Shown one piece after another: positions 62,673 through 64,000 of a stretch of 64,000 nt of DNA. Origin of the DNA: JAJEFO01 sp965221845. Its GTDB lineage: Bacteria > Pseudomonadota > Alphaproteobacteria > Rhodobacterales > Rhodobacteraceae. The stretch is taken from positions 62,001-126,000 of the forward strand of contig OZ244919.1 in NCBI GenBank assembly GCA_965221845.1, given 5' to 3'. The position numbers and the translations under genes are program-made. The notes under the pieces were generated by a model. That model was not told the origin of the DNA and made no database searches. It saw only the letters and a list, made by a program, of their open reading frames with translations. Each line of letters opens with the position of its first letter. The first letter of the stretch is position 1.

Positions 62673-63680
62673 ATGGGCGACACTCCGGTTCAGACAGTGG
62701 ACGTGACACGGTCAGCGGGCGGGCCGCGGCGCTTCGCCTTCGTCCTGCTGAACCGGTTCACGCTCCTGTGCTACGCCTGTGCGGTCGAAAGCCTTCGCAT
62801 TGCCAATCGCATGAGCGGCAGGGAGCTGTATGCATGGCGAATGATCGGCGAAGGCGGCACGTCCGTCACCTGCTCCGCCGGAACGGCCTTCAGCCTCGAC
62901 GGAGACCTTGACGAGGTCGCGCGCGACGAGACGGTCGTGCTCTGCGGGGGAATCGACGTGGCGTCAGCGACCACCAGGCCCCTGCTCAACTGGATCCGGC
63001 GCGAGTCCCGTCGCGGCATTTCCATCGGCGGTCTTTGCACCGCAGGCTATTCTCTGGCAAGGGCAGGCCTTCTCTCCGGCAGGCGGGCGACGATCCACTG
63101 GGAAAACCGGGACAGCTTCCTCGAGGAATTCGACGACGTGACCCTCACCAAGTCGGTCTTCGTCGTGGACGGCAGGCACTTCACGACCGCTGGCGGCACC
63201 GCCTCGATCGACCTCATGCTCAAGTTCATTGCCGACGATCACGGCGAGGATCTCGCGAGCGCCGTTGCCGACCAGCTGATCTACACGACCGTCCGCACCG
63301 ACAAGGACACGCAGCGGCTTTCCGTGCCGACACGGATCGGCGTCAGGCACCCGAAGCTCTCGTCGGTCATCCAGATGATGGAGATGAACCTCGAGGAGCC
63401 GAAAAGCCCGCCCCTTCTCGCCAGGGAGGTCGGCATGTCCACCCGGCAGCTGGAAAGGCTCTTCCGCCGCTACCTGAACCGGAGCCCGAAGCGCTACTAC
63501 ATGGAACTGCGCCTCCAGAAGGCCAGGAACCTGCTGATGCAGACGGACATGAGCGTCATCAACGTGGCCCTTGCCTGCGGGTTCGCGTCGCCTTCGCACT
63601 TCTCGAAGTGCTACCGCGCGCAGTACGGCATCACGCCGTATCGCGAGCGCGGGGCGCAGGCCACCCGGCTGGCGGTCTGA
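62673..63680 (+). CDS. GlxA-type AraC-family regulator (DJ-1/PfpI domain plus HTH)
   Basis: This 335-residue transcriptional regulator has an N-terminal glutamine-amidotransferase-like domain (FAFVLLNRFTLLCYACAVESLRIAN ... SIGGLCTAGYSLARAGLLSGRRATIHWENRDSFLEEF), with the nucleophile-elbow cysteine retained. A C-terminal AraC DNA-binding domain follows (LAREVGMSTRQLERLFRRYLNRSPKRYYMELRLQKARNLL ... VALACGFASPSHFSKCYRAQYGITP). This architecture and the HWENRDSF stretch resemble GbdR/CdhR-type regulators of glycine betaine or carnitine catabolism. The ligand is unknown. The start at 62673 follows a GAAGGGA ribosome-binding site. Confidence 0.92.
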   Translation: MGDTPVQTVDVTRSAGGPRRFAFVLLNRFTLLCYACAVESLRIANRMSGRELYAWRMIGEGGTSVTCSAGTAFSLDGDLDEVARDETVVLCGGIDVASATTRPLLNWIRRESRRGISIGGLCTAGYSLARAGLLSGRRATIHWENRDSFLEEFDDVTLTKSVFVVDGRHFTTAGGTASIDLMLKFIADDHGEDLASAVADQLIYTTVRTDKDTQRLSVPTRIGVRHPKLSSVIQMMEMNLEEPKSPPLLAREVGMSTRQLERLFRRYLNRSPKRYYMELRLQKARNLLMQTDMSVINVALACGFASPSHFSKCYRAQYGITPYRERGAQATRLAV

Positions 63681-63740
63681 ACCCGCGCCGGCGGGGCGTT
63701 TCCGATGGACGCCGCCGCCGCCCGGCCATAGCGTCCCTGC

Positions 63741-64000
63741 ATGAGCGCGCCGCAGCATGACAGCGCCTATTCCTGGCTCCGGCTCTCGATGAGCCTGGGC
63801 CTTTCCGTCGTCGGCAGCGCCGGCCTGTGGGCGACCGTCGTCGTGCTGCCGGACATGCAGGCAGAGTTCGGCGCCAGCCGCGCCTCGGCCTCCCTGCCCT
63901 ACGCGCTGACCATGTCGGGCTTCGCGGCGGGAAACCTCTTCATGGGGCGCGCCGTTGACCGCTGGAGCATCACCCCGGTCCTGGCCGTGTCCGCGCTCGT
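63741..64000 (+). CDS. MFS transporter, 3' end beyond the window
   Basis: The frame from ATG 63741 is open to the window edge (86 residues). It starts MSAPQHDSAYSWLRLSMSLGLSVVGSAGLWATVVVLPDMQAEFGASRASASLPYALTMSGFAAGNLFMGRAVDRW. Two hydrophobic segments are followed by G-x-x-x-D-R (GRAVDRW), the major-facilitator loop 2-3 motif. It lies 60 bases after the regulator on the same strand and may be its target. The substrate cannot be inferred. Confidence 0.85.
   Translation, partial: MSAPQHDSAYSWLRLSMSLGLSVVGSAGLWATVVVLPDMQAEFGASRASASLPYALTMSGFAAGNLFMGRAVDRWSITPVLAVSAL

Overview
This is a high-GC window from an alphaproteobacterium. The evidence is the gene content and neighbourhoods: divergent tyrS/anmK, hisF-hisE, a metal-free-type hemB, rpsB-tsf with a long acidic S2 tail, phoB/phoU/phoR, a cytochrome c' with a diheme cytochrome, gmk, and a class II DAHP synthase. 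A Rhodobacterales-like lineage is my best guess, but no marker here proves it. An unusually large share of the window is insertion sequences and their wreckage (IS110, ISKra4, IS1595, IS1634, IS5, IS630, ISAs1, IS607 and an IS605-type tnpB). Several host genes are broken by frameshifts or insertions. The genome looks as if it has been through IS expansion and gene decay, as in host-associated or otherwise bottlenecked bacteria.

Layout. 1-3 kb: partial IS110 and a decayed ISKra4. 3-5.6 kb: tyrS and anmK, divergent. 5.6-6.7 kb: decayed IS1595 with intact ends and an 8-bp target duplication. 6.8-19.1 kb: an 11.6-kb insert bounded by IS1634-type ends and flanked by identical 338-bp direct repeats. 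Its main cargo is a 1995-residue secreted RTX metalloprotease with eleven Calx-beta domains, among remnants of IS110, IS5 and a serine recombinase. 19-24.7 kb: a carbohydrate-type ABC transporter (two permeases and a binding protein leftward; LacI regulator, ATPase and a small 2H phosphoesterase-like protein rightward) around one regulatory region. 25.1-28.8 kb: a Na+/phosphate cotransporter gene destroyed by a frameshift and by an IS1634 whose target duplication is the 6-bp palindrome CTTAAG. 29.3-37.5 kb: a coiled-coil protein with perfect 33-bp repeats, lon, a Bax-inhibitor-1-like membrane protein, a HisN-like phosphatase, a LysE exporter and two cytochromes c. 37.8-42.3 kb: IS debris, hemB, hisF-hisE, a COQ10/RatA-like START protein and hpt.

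42.3-49.1 kb is a second accessory zone: an IS607 element, a BrnT/BrnA toxin-antitoxin locus with a broken toxin, the truncated start of a defence-type helicase cut by a tnpB relic, an HNH endonuclease, an IS5 and an ISKra4 relic. 49.1-64 kb is housekeeping: mfd, tRNA-Leu(CAA), a ModA-like protein, rpsB-tsf, the pho regulators (with no pst genes between phoR and phoU), gamma-carbonic anhydrase-like protein, gmk, class II DAHP synthase, a GlxA-type AraC regulator, and the start of an MFS transporter cut by the window edge.

All calls come from reading translations and nucleotide repeats by eye. No database search was run, and family names rest on recognised motifs.
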